NCBI GenBank assembly: GCA_031292255.1 | Contig: JARLHN010000040.1 | Span: 22,835-86,834, forward strand | Reading direction: 5' to 3' | Origin: Oryzomonas sp. | GTDB taxonomy: Bacteria; Desulfobacterota; Desulfuromonadia; Geobacterales; Pseudopelobacteraceae | Length of the DNA stretch: 64,000 bases | In this document: one piece after another, positions 18,107 through 26,358 of the stretch | Position numbering within the stretch: the first letter of the stretch is position 1 | How the letters are laid out: every line of letters starts with the position of its first letter | The notes under the pieces: generated by a model | The model's database searches: none | What the model was told of the DNA's origin: nothing | The model's input: only the letters and a program-made list of their open reading frames with translations | Made by a program: the position numbers and the translations under genes

Positions 18107-18259
18107 ATGTCAGGCCATGCCGCGGAAAGCGTGGATGATATCCATCGCATCCTTGCCGAATGGCGGATGGCTGAAGCAATGCCCATGGTGCTCATCAGGG
18201 GAAAGGAGCGGCTTAAGATGGAGATGGAGGTTATGCCTGCCGAGCCGTTGAGTAGGTGA
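18107..18259 (+). pseudogene. Possible remnant of a PDZ-domain protein C-terminus
   Basis: A 50-codon ORF reading SVDDIHRILAEW, then MPMVLIRGKERLKMEMEV and a stop. This resembles the last strand-helix-strand of a PDZ domain (the ligand-groove helix followed by an R-G-x-x strand) as found at the end of HtrA-type proteases. Nothing like the rest of such a protein lies upstream, where pgi ends 17 bp away, and there is no ribosome site. It may be a decay product or chance. Nothing else is visible up to 18321. Confidence 0.25.
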
Positions 18260-18321
18260 CTGCCTGACTTCAGCCGGGGCTGTGATGAATTGTGCGTAAA
18301 ACAACACAAATAGTGCGCATG

Positions 18322-18954
18322 TTATTCCAACGGCTCGAATGCCGCCATATCCGGGTTGTAACTGTACAGCACCCCGGAGTCGATATCAAAATACCAACCA
18401 TGCAGCAGCAGGATGCCGCGATCGACTCGTTCACTGATCCAGGAGAACGTTAAAAGGTTTTCCAGGGAAATCAAGATGGCAGCCTGTTCACAGGCCCGAT
18501 TTTGCATATCCGGTGATTTGCCGCCCAGTTCGGCTTTTACCCGATCACGGGCACGCTCAACAATTTTAACCCATGGGCCAATAAACTCTGCCGTTCTACC
18601 GTTGGTAATGCCGTGCATCAAAGCATTAATGCCGCCACATCCCGAATGGCCTAATACGATAATGTGTTCAACGTCCAAATGGCAAACGGCATACTCAAGC
18701 GCCGCACTGACTCCATGCCGACCGCTGTCGTTTTCGCAGGGGGGGACCAAGTTCGCGACATTTCTAACGACGAACAGTTCACCAGGACCACAGCCGGTAA
18801 GAAGAGCCGGGTCAACACGTGAATCACTACAGCCAATGAGCAACACTTTAGGATGCTGCTCTTTTTTCAGGTGAGCAAACCGCTGCTCTTTCGGATCGAA
18901 GTACTGCTGCCGGAAATTTTTGAAACCGGCAATGAAATCTGCAATGTCTTTCAT
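18322..18954 (-). CDS. Beta-class carbonic anhydrase
   Basis: Zinc enzyme interconverting CO2 and bicarbonate, 210 residues. Zinc ligands are C42 in LIGCSDSRVDP, H103 and C106 in LGHSGCGGINAL; the catalytic dyad is D44 and R46. Length and motifs are those of the Can/CynT group. It is convergent with the pgi operon. The 230 bp between them hold only the possible PDZ remnant. No signal peptide, so it acts in the cytoplasm. Confidence 0.94.
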   Translation of the reverse strand: MKDIADFIAGFKNFRQQYFDPKEQRFAHLKKEQHPKVLLIGCSDSRVDPALLTGCGPGELFVVRNVANLVPPCENDSGRHGVSAALEYAVCHLDVEHIIVLGHSGCGGINALMHGITNGRTAEFIGPWVKIVERARDRVKAELGGKSPDMQNRACEQAAILISLENLLTFSWISERVDRGILLLHGWYFDIDSGVLYSYNPDMAAFEPLE

Positions 18955-19460
18955 TTAGAACTCTTTAATTAGTATTTGATCGAAAATATAAAATATCACC
19001 CATTAAGAGGCTGCTGTCAACGGCACAAACTTCCTCTTTGCGATAAACGGGGTTTTTCTAAAAAGTGCAGGGCCATCCGGACCTGTTTTCGGGCTGCATG
19101 TTTTTGCCGTAACGTAATCACCTTTCGACTCTTTTTTCCGCGTTCCCGCCGATCCCGTTCCCGCACTATTCAGAGAAAATACCACACCTGCTGTGGAATA
19201 GTCTCTAACAACACATCTTCATAAAATGATAAAGCGCACAATATCAATATATTATGTTTTGGCATGATGAATGCTTTAAAACTAAATAACGAAGATAAAG
19301 AATTAGCACTATCAATGGTATTCAACTTTCAAATGAAGAATGGAGGTGAGATACGGGAATATTTGCTGCCTGTAAGTAGTAGTAAATGTTATGTAATGAT
19401 TTGCAGTAACGTCAAACAGTGTCTACTATGCGTGAATACATTTAAAAAAAGGACAAAACA
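18955..19460. other. 506-bp region without a supported gene
   Basis: AT content rises towards the right end. A 66-codon ORF (19264-19464) overlaps the next start by ATGA but has no ribosome site and no recognisable family, so I leave it uncalled. No convincing terminator, riboswitch or repeat is seen. It should contain the promoters of the divergent carbonic anhydrase and the small exported protein. Confidence 0.5.
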
Positions 19461-19820
19461 ATGAAAAGAATAATAAACATCCTCACTCTCCTTAGTCTCT
19501 CGGCCATTTTAGCGCTACCTGTCGTAAGCCAGGCCGCCGAGAAGAAAGCCAATAACGAAATCGTCATGAAGATGGGCAGTAAAGTCCACCTGTTCCACAG
19601 CAGCAATATAGAGGCTCAGAAAGAAATCGCGGTAAACGACGTACTTCCGGTATACCGTACAAACGGCAAGACGCATCAGGAAACAGAGGTCGGGGCCGTG
19701 AAGGTGCTCTCGTTCATGGGAAAGCATTATTTTGAGGCGCAGATCGTCAAGGGTGAGGTCAAGATCGGTGACATCGCCAAGAAGGCCGATGCGTCATTGC
19801 TTGTTCAGCCGGCAAAATAG
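19461..19820 (+). CDS. Small exported protein of unknown function
   Basis: 119 residues with a clear Sec signal peptide: MKRIINILTLLSL, a hydrophobic core, and a likely cleavage after VSQAA near residue 26. The mature part is basic and beta-rich (IVMKMGSKVHLFHSS, DVLPVYRTNGK, GAVKVLSFMGKHYFEAQIVKGEVKIGDIAKK), which could form a small OB- or SH3-like barrel, but I recognise no family. AAAGGAC lies about seven bases before the ATG. A periplasmic location is inferred. Confidence 0.7.
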   Translation: MKRIINILTLLSLSAILALPVVSQAAEKKANNEIVMKMGSKVHLFHSSNIEAQKEIAVNDVLPVYRTNGKTHQETEVGAVKVLSFMGKHYFEAQIVKGEVKIGDIAKKADASLLVQPAK

Positions 19821-20018
19821 AAACGGTACAATAAAGCTGCGGGCCAACGACGTCCCGACGCTTTATTTTTCGCTAAATTATACTTCACGTGCCCAATCGA
19901 TGCAGGGGCGCTGCTTGCCGCGCCCCGATCGGGCGGAGCAAGCGCCGCCCCCACTATTGATATGTTTCAGCAATGTCCGGTTAGAAAATTGCATTGACTG
20001 AAACATGCTATAAGAGTT

Positions 20019-20043
20019 CTCCCTCCCCCTGCGGGAGGGGGAG
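20019..20043. terminator. GC hairpin resembling the one at 4743
   Basis: CCCTCCC-CCTGC-GGGAGGG forms a perfect 7-bp stem, extendable by two weaker pairs. No T tract follows. It sits 200 bp after the exported-protein stop in a 554-bp gap (19821-20374), which otherwise holds the dispersed repeat at 20207. Confidence 0.35.
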
Positions 20044-20206
20044 CTAACTGTAAAAACCAAACCGGACAACGCTGGATATGTTTAATTTTTTCCGTAATAT
20101 AAAATCGGAGGGCCTCCCTAAGGTCTCCCGTGGCAAGCTGAATAAGGTCTACAATATTGACATTTGAGCCGCATTGTGCCAAGCCTAATACCGATTTCAA
20201 ATTATG

Positions 20207-20300
20207 GCGCTATCTTCGTTGGCTCGTCTTCGGCTGCTCAACGTACTACCTGTACGCCTTCGCCGCCTCAATCCTCGCCGCCTTGATTTCATCCTTGATT
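20207..20300 (+). repeat. Dispersed ~95-bp repeat, copy A
   Basis: The element starts GGCGCTATCTTCGTTGGCTC and ends CGCCTTGATTTCATCC. Diverged copies occur at 31995-32094 (same orientation) and 21344-21415 (inverted, shortened). All three end in the block GATTTCATCC or its complement. It is non-coding and intergenic; the family resembles miniature dispersed elements, but its origin is unknown. Confidence 0.75.
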
Positions 20301-20374
20301 TGGAACCGATCTACGACAGCGGTCGAACCATGACCTGCTGACGTTCAGAAAACGACAATGAGGACATAGGAACC

Positions 20375-21295
20375 ATGAAGATTGGGGTTATTGGCGCCGG
20401 GGCGGTCGGCCTCTATTACGGAAGCCTCTTGCAGAGGGCCGGCCATGATGTGCGTTTTTTGCTGCGGCGGGATTATGACGTCATTACCGGGTCCGGCCTG
20501 ACCGTCAACTCCCCGCGCGGCGGTTTCCATCTTGAGAAGATCCTGGGATTCCGTGATTCCAACGACATGGGCACAGTCGATCTGGTACTGGTGGCGCTCA
20601 AGGCCTTTGCCAACCACCTCCTGGCGGAGATGGTACGCCCGCTCGTGGCGGACCATACCGCGCTGCTCACCATCCAAAACGGCCTGGGCAACGAGGAGTT
20701 GCTGGCGGAAGCCTTCGGCGGCGACCGCGTTCTGGGCGGGGTGGCCATGATCGGCGTTAACCGTGGCGAGCCGGGCGTGGTGAACCACATGGCGCTCGGC
20801 TCCATCCGGCTGGGGGAATTCAACGGTGGGCTTTCCCCGCGCAGCGATCAACTGGCGGCCATGTTCAATGCCGCCGGCGTTACCTGCGAGGCGGTAGCCG
20901 ACCTCAGGAAAGTCCGGTGGGAAAAGCTGGTGTGGAATATCCCCTTCAACGGCCTGTGCGCCCTGACCAACCAGATGCCCGGCAGGCTGCTGGCCAATCC
21001 TGCCACGCGCTCCCTGGTCGCGGAAATCATGGATGAGGTCATCGCCGGGGGCAACGCCCAGGGACTGTCCGAACCGATCTCCGGGGAATACAGGGAAGAG
21101 ATGCTGGCCAGTACGGCCCGGCATACCAGCGATTACCGGCCCAGCATGATGCTGGACCGGCTTGAGGGACGCCCCCTGGAGTTGGAGGCGATCTACCGGA
21201 TTCCGTTGCGTTATGCGGCACGGCAGGGGGCGGCAATGGTCCGGGTGGGGATGCTCCATGCCTTGCTGGATTTGGGGGAGCCGGCCTCAAAGTAG
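20375..21295 (+). CDS. panE: 2-dehydropantoate 2-reductase-like protein (PanE/ApbA family)
   Basis: 306 residues. The NADPH-binding motif GAGAVGLYYG is at 7-16. The catalytic-lysine region KVRWEKLVWNIPFNGLCALTN and late SSM-like segment DYRPSMMLDRLEGRPLELE match ketopantoate reductase, which makes pantoate for coenzyme A. Related family members act on other 2-oxo acids, so the symbol is provisional. The preceding sequence ATGAGGACATAGGAACC has a usable AGGA ribosome site. It is flanked on both sides by copies of the dispersed repeat. Confidence 0.85.
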   Translation: MKIGVIGAGAVGLYYGSLLQRAGHDVRFLLRRDYDVITGSGLTVNSPRGGFHLEKILGFRDSNDMGTVDLVLVALKAFANHLLAEMVRPLVADHTALLTIQNGLGNEELLAEAFGGDRVLGGVAMIGVNRGEPGVVNHMALGSIRLGEFNGGLSPRSDQLAAMFNAAGVTCEAVADLRKVRWEKLVWNIPFNGLCALTNQMPGRLLANPATRSLVAEIMDEVIAGGNAQGLSEPISGEYREEMLASTARHTSDYRPSMMLDRLEGRPLELEAIYRIPLRYAARQGAAMVRVGMLHALLDLGEPASK

Positions 21296-21343
21296 CCCAT
21301 TTCCCCGATGCTTTCACTTTTTTCCCGACACCAATCAGTTGCA

Positions 21344-21415
21344 AGGATGAAATCAAGGCGGCGAGGGTTGGGGCGGCGAGTGATACGACGAGGAGCCGAA
21401 GACGAACCGTGGCGC
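21344..21415 (-). repeat. Dispersed repeat, copy B (inverted, shortened)
   Basis: GGATGAAATCAAGGCGGCGA at its left end is the exact reverse complement of the right end of copy A (20207-20300). The middle is shorter than in copy A and the end reads GAGCCGAAGACGAACC. It lies 48 bp after the panE stop. Confidence 0.7.
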
Positions 21416-21454
21416 TCAACAAGGTGCGGGTTGCGGATCGAAATACCGGCATTT

Positions 21455-21612
21455 TTTCCAACAGGTTGTTGGAAATCTATTGCGGGGCTGTTCTGCGGCG
21501 TTGCTCTCGTTCAAAAGCTCAACGTACCAAGGGGTAAGGGGTACGCCTTGCTTCCTCACTCCCTTGCGTCTTGCGTGCCAGCCCCCTCATGACGTTTTTC
21601 AACAACCTGCTA
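21455..21612. repeat. 158-bp segment with inverted ends (MITE-like)
   Basis: The left end is itself a hairpin, TTTCCAACA-ggt-TGTTGGAAA (21455-21475). The right end TTTTTCAACAACCTGCT (21596-21612) is the reverse complement of AACAGGTTGTTGGAAA with two mismatches. The interior has no gene. The right end overlaps the last codon of the marR gene. Whether this is a mobile remnant or a terminator pair is unclear. Confidence 0.4.
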
Positions 21613-22113
21613 AGGCTTTTTAGCGGGCTCCAACGGCAGGTTCACTTCTTGCGAGAACAGCAACTGGGGCGGGAAATCCTCGGCTCCAAGTATCCTTACA
21701 ATATCCCTCATACTTTCTGAGACATGGGAAAGTTTTTTGGGGGAAAGGGATTCGAGACCCTTGACCAGCATGCCCTGGGCAACTTCGGGCGCTTGGCTGA
21801 CAACAACCCGTCCTTGCGCCGTAAGGTCGATTTCCACGACCCTCCGGTCTTCCGTTGATCTCGTTCGTTGCACCAAACCCTTTGATTCGAGTCGATCCAG
21901 TATTCCCACAACCGTTGCCGGATGCAGGTACATCCGGCGCGCCAGGTCGGATACCTTTATGGGCGCACTGCCGGCAACCAGCTTGATTGCCCAGAGCTGA
22001 GGTCCTGTTAGCCCGGTTTCCTTCTCCGCGGTTTTCGAATACTCATTTATTGCCTTCATGGAGCGCCTCAAATTGTCGATTACCTCGGATATTTCATCTG
22101 AGTTGTTTCCCAT
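21610..22113 (-). CDS. MarR-family transcriptional regulator
   Basis: 167 residues with the winged-helix MarR core: TGLTGPQLWAIKLVAGS, IKVSDLARRMYLHPATVVGILDRLESKGLV and RSTEDRRVVEIDLTAQG. Proteins of this class bind small phenolic or oxidant ligands and repress nearby genes. The start at 22113 is chosen because GAGGGGGAGG immediately precedes it; an in-frame ATG further up would add 16 residues with no ribosome site. It is divergent from the Pal-like gene; the 233-bp gap holds no visible dyad I can defend. Its target is unknown. Confidence 0.88.
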   Translation of the reverse strand: MGNNSDEISEVIDNLRRSMKAINEYSKTAEKETGLTGPQLWAIKLVAGSAPIKVSDLARRMYLHPATVVGILDRLESKGLVQRTRSTEDRRVVEIDLTAQGRVVVSQAPEVAQGMLVKGLESLSPKKLSHVSESMRDIVRILGAEDFPPQLLFSQEVNLPLEPAKKP

Positions 22114-22346
22114 GCCTCCCCCTCGAAAAATAGGTATTGACAAAACATATTTGCAATGCAAATAATTTATTTAAGAATGAATGGTATCACAAACATCCTG
22201 GGCAGTGAAATCTATATTGTCAGCATACCTGAACAAACAGGTCCCGGCAAGATTACCACGACAAAAAGCCAGGGTGGCCGAGAACTGTGTGTTTGCGGAA
22301 CATGAGGTGTAGTAGCGGTAACATACCTGAAACAAAGGAGAAGATC

Positions 22347-22949
22347 ATGAAGGGGTTTAGGGGATTTTGTGTGGTTGGAGCTTTAGGAGCATTGGTTGTC
22401 AGTGGCTGCGCCAAGGAGGATGTGGTCAAAAAAGATGAGACGATTGCCCCCTCCGCAACCGTTCAGGCAAAACAGACGGACGTTAAAGCTGCGAAGAATG
22501 GTCTCGCAGGAACCTCCGCACAGGCGAAACCGGCTATGGAAAGCGCCGGGAAGGAGGCGGCGACGAAAGCCGCGGCGACGAATGCAGCGCCCCAATCAAA
22601 GGAGCAATTGACATCGGCGCTTGAAAAGATTTATTTTGCTTTCGATTCCTTCGGGCTTTCCGATGATGCGCGCAAGACATTGACGGAAAATGCCGGCTAC
22701 CTGCGCAAGAGCGTCGCCGCCAAGCTGCGTATCGAGGGGAATTGCGACGAGCGCGGCTCTGCCGAATACAATATCGCCCTCGGTGAAAAGCGTGCCGAAG
22801 CAGCCGAGAAATATCTCGTTACCATGGGTATCCCGGCGGATCGTCTGGCAACCGTCAGCTATGGCAAGGAGAAGCCGGCGGATCCGGGCCATGATGAATC
22901 CGCCTGGGCAAAAAACCGTCGCGACGACTTTACTATCCTGACGAAATAA
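22347..22949 (+). CDS. Peptidoglycan-associated lipoprotein (Pal/OmpA-like)
   Basis: 200 residues. Lipobox LVVSGC puts the lipidated cysteine at C21. An Ala/Lys-rich linker follows (22-85). The OmpA-like peptidoglycan-binding domain starts near residue 90 (IYFAFDSFGLSDDARKTL) and contains RIEGNCDERGSAEYNIALGEKRA and a C-terminal NRRDDF, the diaminopimelate-binding core. It would tether the outer membrane to the wall. No tolB, tolQ or tolR gene is adjacent, so it may be a second copy rather than the main Pal. AAAGGAG lies before the ATG. Confidence 0.88.
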   Translation: MKGFRGFCVVGALGALVVSGCAKEDVVKKDETIAPSATVQAKQTDVKAAKNGLAGTSAQAKPAMESAGKEAATKAAATNAAPQSKEQLTSALEKIYFAFDSFGLSDDARKTLTENAGYLRKSVAAKLRIEGNCDERGSAEYNIALGEKRAEAAEKYLVTMGIPADRLATVSYGKEKPADPGHDESAWAKNRRDDFTILTK

Positions 22950-22960
22950 GCACAGTAGAG

Positions 22961-23003
22961 GCCCCTCCCTCCCGGCTTGAAGGCAAGCCGGAGGAGGGGC
23001 TTT
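22961..23003 (+). terminator. Hairpin terminator after the Pal-like gene
   Basis: GCCCCTCC and CCGGCTT pair with AAGCCGG and GGAGGGGC across a short loop, followed by TTT. The stem of about 15 bp, starting 11 bp after the stop, fits a rho-independent terminator with a weak T tract. Confidence 0.6.
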
Positions 23004-23126
23004 CCGTATCTTTACCGGGAAACCGGCAAACCGCTCGCCGATTTCAGTCATGCTGCGGTCGATTACAGGACCGCAGCAGTTATGGGCTTTATTGAAAAAA
23101 GCGTGAAGTATAGAAAAGGGGCATAT

Positions 23127-24488
23127 ATGGTTTCGAGAAAAAGGGTATTGTCACTGGTTGCGCCGTTATTGCTCGCACTCACCCTGAGCTCTTGTGCCGG
23201 CGTCAAGCCGCTCACCGCCGAGCGACCACGGGATGAAGCCTTTCGCACCGTGCTGAAAAAGGAGACCTCGACCCTCAACATACCGATCGAGGCGTCAACG
23301 GACGAACTCGCAAAGGTCCTGAACCAGGCGGTGCGCAAAGAGCTCTACAAGGGTTCGACCAAGACCCGCGGGTTGACCGCGAAAGTGATGCGCAATGGCC
23401 CGATCGTTGTCAGCGCCGCCGATAACTACCTGTATGTAACCCTGCCGATCTCCATGTCGCTCAGCTACGGCATATTCGAAATCCCGGCCATCCCCCTCAC
23501 CTTGAAATTCAAGGCCACTGCCGGCATCACCCCTGACTGGCGGCTTCATGCGGAGATCTATTACCAGGGGTTGAACGATCTGTTGGCCGAGGAGGTCGGA
23601 ATCGGCCCCCTGTCGCTCAAGCCGCGCAGCATTGTTGAGGGGATCACCCAACCGGTGCAGAGGGCCTTGTCAGATCTGATTGCGCAAAAGATCAATGACC
23701 TGATTCCTTTGAAGGCCCAGGTCGCCAAGGTCTGGAATATGGCCCAGAAACCGGTCCTGCTGGATAAAAACTATAATGCCTGGCTGAAGCTGACCCCCCG
23801 TGAGGTCGTTCTGTACCCGCTGTCCGCCCAGAACAACCGGGTACGTTTGAGTGTGGGCATCAGCACGTTTGCCGAGTTGGTGGTGGGCCCTGAACCGGCG
23901 GCCCAACCGTTGCTCCCCTTGCCCAACCTCAGGCTGGCCACCACGTTCGACAAGACCTTTCGCATTGCCCTGAATGCCGATCTCTTCTACAAGGATCTGC
24001 GTGCCATTGCCGAGCCCCTGCTGCTCAACAAGCATTTCGATTCCGACGGTAAAAGCATCGTCATCAGGAATTTCGACCTATACGGCAATGGGGACAAGAT
24101 CGTCGTCAAACTGGAGACCCAGGGCTCGCTGGACGGGGTCTTCTATCTGACGGCCAAGCCGGTATACAACCCAAAGACCAACATCTTTTCCGTGGAGGAT
24201 GTGGACTTTGACATGCAAACCAAAAGCCTGCTGTTGACATCGGCCGATTGGTTTCTGCATGGCGCCGTCAGGGGGGTAATCCAGGATAAGCTCAACGTGA
24301 ATATGAACCGGCAACTGGAACAATCCCGTCAGGTTGCCGGGAAGGCGCTTGCCCGGGTGCCGCTGGTGGAACATGTGTTTTTGAAGGGCGATATAAAGGA
24401 CCTGAAGTTTAACGATGCCATCGTGCAACAGGATAGAATATCCATTCAGGTTTACACCGAGGGGGAATCGGCCATCATCTTTCAATAG
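23127..24488 (+). CDS. DUF4403-family lipoprotein
   Basis: 453 residues. A signal peptide ends in the lipobox TLSSC (C23). The rest is beta-rich and matches the DUF4403 family, whose members contain tandem tubular lipid-binding-like (TULIP/BPI) folds: IPIEASTDELAKVLNQAVRKELY near the start, an internal second unit, and LTSADWFLHGAVRGVIQDKLN near the end. Function is unknown, probably envelope lipid handling. I start at 23127 because the lipoprotein signal follows and AAAGGGG precedes; the frame stays open upstream to 22977 without a signal peptide. Confidence 0.8.
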   Translation: MVSRKRVLSLVAPLLLALTLSSCAGVKPLTAERPRDEAFRTVLKKETSTLNIPIEASTDELAKVLNQAVRKELYKGSTKTRGLTAKVMRNGPIVVSAADNYLYVTLPISMSLSYGIFEIPAIPLTLKFKATAGITPDWRLHAEIYYQGLNDLLAEEVGIGPLSLKPRSIVEGITQPVQRALSDLIAQKINDLIPLKAQVAKVWNMAQKPVLLDKNYNAWLKLTPREVVLYPLSAQNNRVRLSVGISTFAELVVGPEPAAQPLLPLPNLRLATTFDKTFRIALNADLFYKDLRAIAEPLLLNKHFDSDGKSIVIRNFDLYGNGDKIVVKLETQGSLDGVFYLTAKPVYNPKTNIFSVEDVDFDMQTKSLLLTSADWFLHGAVRGVIQDKLNVNMNRQLEQSRQVAGKALARVPLVEHVFLKGDIKDLKFNDAIVQQDRISIQVYTEGESAIIFQ

Positions 24489-24594
24489 GTCTGCCATCCC
24501 GGAACACAATAGAATCCGTTGTCGCCGTTCATGCGGTCGATGGGGGCATCGAAGTCGAATCGGGGGCAGCCGTCATGGGCCGGGCCTGTGTGAT

Positions 24595-25485
24595 CTACCG
24601 GAGGCCGCCTGCCAGGGCGGACACCCCCGCCGTCACTTCCAGCACGGTATCGGCCCGGTTGAGGGTGTACAGGTGCACGCCAGGTGCGCCGCCCGCCAGC
24701 AACGCCTCCGTCTGGCTGCGGGCATGGGCAACTCCCAGTTTTTGCACCTCTGCCGCCCCACCGTGACGGTCCGCCTCTTCCAACTGCGCCATGAAATCCT
24801 GCGGGATAACGGTGCCACACAACGACACGATACGCTTGACCACCTTCAGGCTGACTACCGGCAGGATGCCGGGAATGATCGGTTTGATGATGCCGTTATT
24901 GCGGGCATTCCGGACAAAATCGAAGTAGAGGCGGTTGTCGAAGAAGAGCTGGGTGATGGCAAAGTCGGCACCATGGTTCAGCTTGAGCATGAGATGGGCC
25001 AGGTCTGCCTCGGGGGTCTCTGCTTCGGGGTGGACTTCCGGATACGCGGCCACGCCCAGGCCGATGTGGGGGTGGGTGCGGCGGATGAGGGCCACCAGCT
25101 CCGAGGCGTACCGCAGGGGCCGATGGAGCGATGATTCGGGCGAGGTGTCCTGGGGCAGATCGCCGCGCAGGGCCAGGACGTTGTCCACACCCGCTCGCGT
25201 CAGCTCGTCCAGAAATGCATGCACATCGCTGCACTGGGTTCCGATGCAGGTCAAATGGGCCATGGTTTCCAGCCCGTGGTCCCGCTTGAGCCGGCTGACG
25301 ATCTCCAGGCTGTCCCCGTGGGTGCTCCCTCCCGCACCGTAGGTTACCGAGGCAAAAAGCGGATTCAGCTCCCTCAGACGTTCGACGGTATGGAAGAAGG
25401 CAGGCCATTCTGAGCGCTCTTTTGGGGGAAAAAATTCCAGCGAGAGAAACGGCTTGCCCGGTGTCATGGTATCGATGATCTTCAT
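24595..25485 (-). CDS. metF: 5,10-methylenetetrahydrofolate reductase
   Basis: Flavoprotein that makes 5-methyl-tetrahydrofolate for methionine synthesis, or works in the Wood-Ljungdahl direction. 296 residues, the bacterial MetF length. Landmarks are SLEFFPPKERSEW, FASVTYGAGGST, MAHLTCIGTQ, VLALRGDLPQ and ADFAITQLFFDN. No MetV-like zinc protein is adjacent, so the NADH-using single-subunit form is likely. A 24-base stretch including AGGAG lies upstream of the ATG. No SAM riboswitch is visible in the leader. Confidence 0.95.
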   Translation of the reverse strand: MKIIDTMTPGKPFLSLEFFPPKERSEWPAFFHTVERLRELNPLFASVTYGAGGSTHGDSLEIVSRLKRDHGLETMAHLTCIGTQCSDVHAFLDELTRAGVDNVLALRGDLPQDTSPESSLHRPLRYASELVALIRRTHPHIGLGVAAYPEVHPEAETPEADLAHLMLKLNHGADFAITQLFFDNRLYFDFVRNARNNGIIKPIIPGILPVVSLKVVKRIVSLCGTVIPQDFMAQLEEADRHGGAAEVQKLGVAHARSQTEALLAGGAPGVHLYTLNRADTVLEVTAGVSALAGGLR

Positions 25486-25560
25486 GTGGCTGTTATTGGC
25501 TCCTGTATTAAATGTCGTACCAAAGAGTGTCCTGTACGGCGAACTAACCGCACCTAATTA

Positions 25561-26355
25561 TCATGATTCGTCCCAGCGGCGCAACTGCTGCGCCGGAGTG
25601 AAGTAACGCCGGTATCCCTGCATCAGGAGCAGGAAGGCGGTGACCGCCACTCCGCCGGACACGGCGCACATGATGGCAATCTGATAGCGGACCGCAACCA
25701 CAGGTTCCGTGCCGGACAGTATCTGGCCGGTCATCATGCCGGGCAGAGAGACGATGCCCATGGCCGCCATGGTGTTGAGTGTCGGGATCAATGCCGCGGA
25801 AAAGGCGTTTCGTAGCGCCGCTTCAACCGCCTGTCGGGGGGTGGCTCCCAGGCAGAGCGCCGTTTCGATCTCATCGCGCCGCTCTCCGATCTCCGCCTCC
25901 AGCCGTTCGGCCGCCAGGCTGGCTCCCTGCATGGAGTTGCCGAGGATCATGCCGAACAGGGGGATCAGGTATCGGGGCTCATACCAGGGCGAGTACCCCA
26001 CCACCAGCGCGCAAAAGAAGAAGGTCACCCCCCCGCAGCCTGCCAGGATTGAGCTTCCCATCACCCGGTAGAATCCGGGCATTCTCCGTTTTGCCTGCGA
26101 ACCTGCCACCTGCAGGGAGAACCCGGCCATAACGACCAGGATGGACGCCACCAGCAGCGGGGTCTTCACGGAGAATACCACGTGGAGAAGATAGCCGACA
26201 GCCAGAAGTTGCACGACCATTCTCGTGGCGGCCCAGCCAATTTTCCGTGCCTGTCCCAGCCTCTGGAAACGGGATAGGGCCATGGCGAGCAGGATCAAGG
26301 CGAATGCCAGCAAGAGGTTGGAAAGCTCCAGATTCACAAGTCCGCGGTTATCCAT
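25561..26355 (-). CDS. fetB: FetB-like ABC transporter permease (UPF0014)
   Basis: 264 residues, about seven hydrophobic segments, matching the YbbM/FetB family (LLAVGYLLHVVF, IPLFGMILGNSMQGASLAAERL, SLPGMMTGQILSGTEP). In E. coli FetAB is thought to export iron under oxidative stress. It starts 3 bp after fetA, so the two are certainly co-expressed. The conserved LETALCLGATPRQAV-like loop (here IETALCLGATPRQAVEAALR) is the probable ATPase contact. Confidence 0.9.
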   Translation of the reverse strand: MDNRGLVNLELSNLLLAFALILLAMALSRFQRLGQARKIGWAATRMVVQLLAVGYLLHVVFSVKTPLLVASILVVMAGFSLQVAGSQAKRRMPGFYRVMGSSILAGCGGVTFFFCALVVGYSPWYEPRYLIPLFGMILGNSMQGASLAAERLEAEIGERRDEIETALCLGATPRQAVEAALRNAFSAALIPTLNTMAAMGIVSLPGMMTGQILSGTEPVVAVRYQIAIMCAVSGGVAVTAFLLLMQGYRRYFTPAQQLRRWDES

Positions 26356-26358
26356 GGG

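Noticed and set aside
19264-19464. 66-codon ORF overlapping the exported-protein start by ATGA
   Set aside because: The coupling is tempting, but there is no ribosome site, no family, and the region is AT-rich where chance ORFs of this size are common only by start choice.
24482-24594. Protein-like peptide (FDFDAPIDRMNGDNGFYCVPGW) read in pieces after the metF stop, minus strand
   Set aside because: It looks like a real C-terminus but has no start codon after metF and lies in a different frame from metF; I could not build a gene from it.
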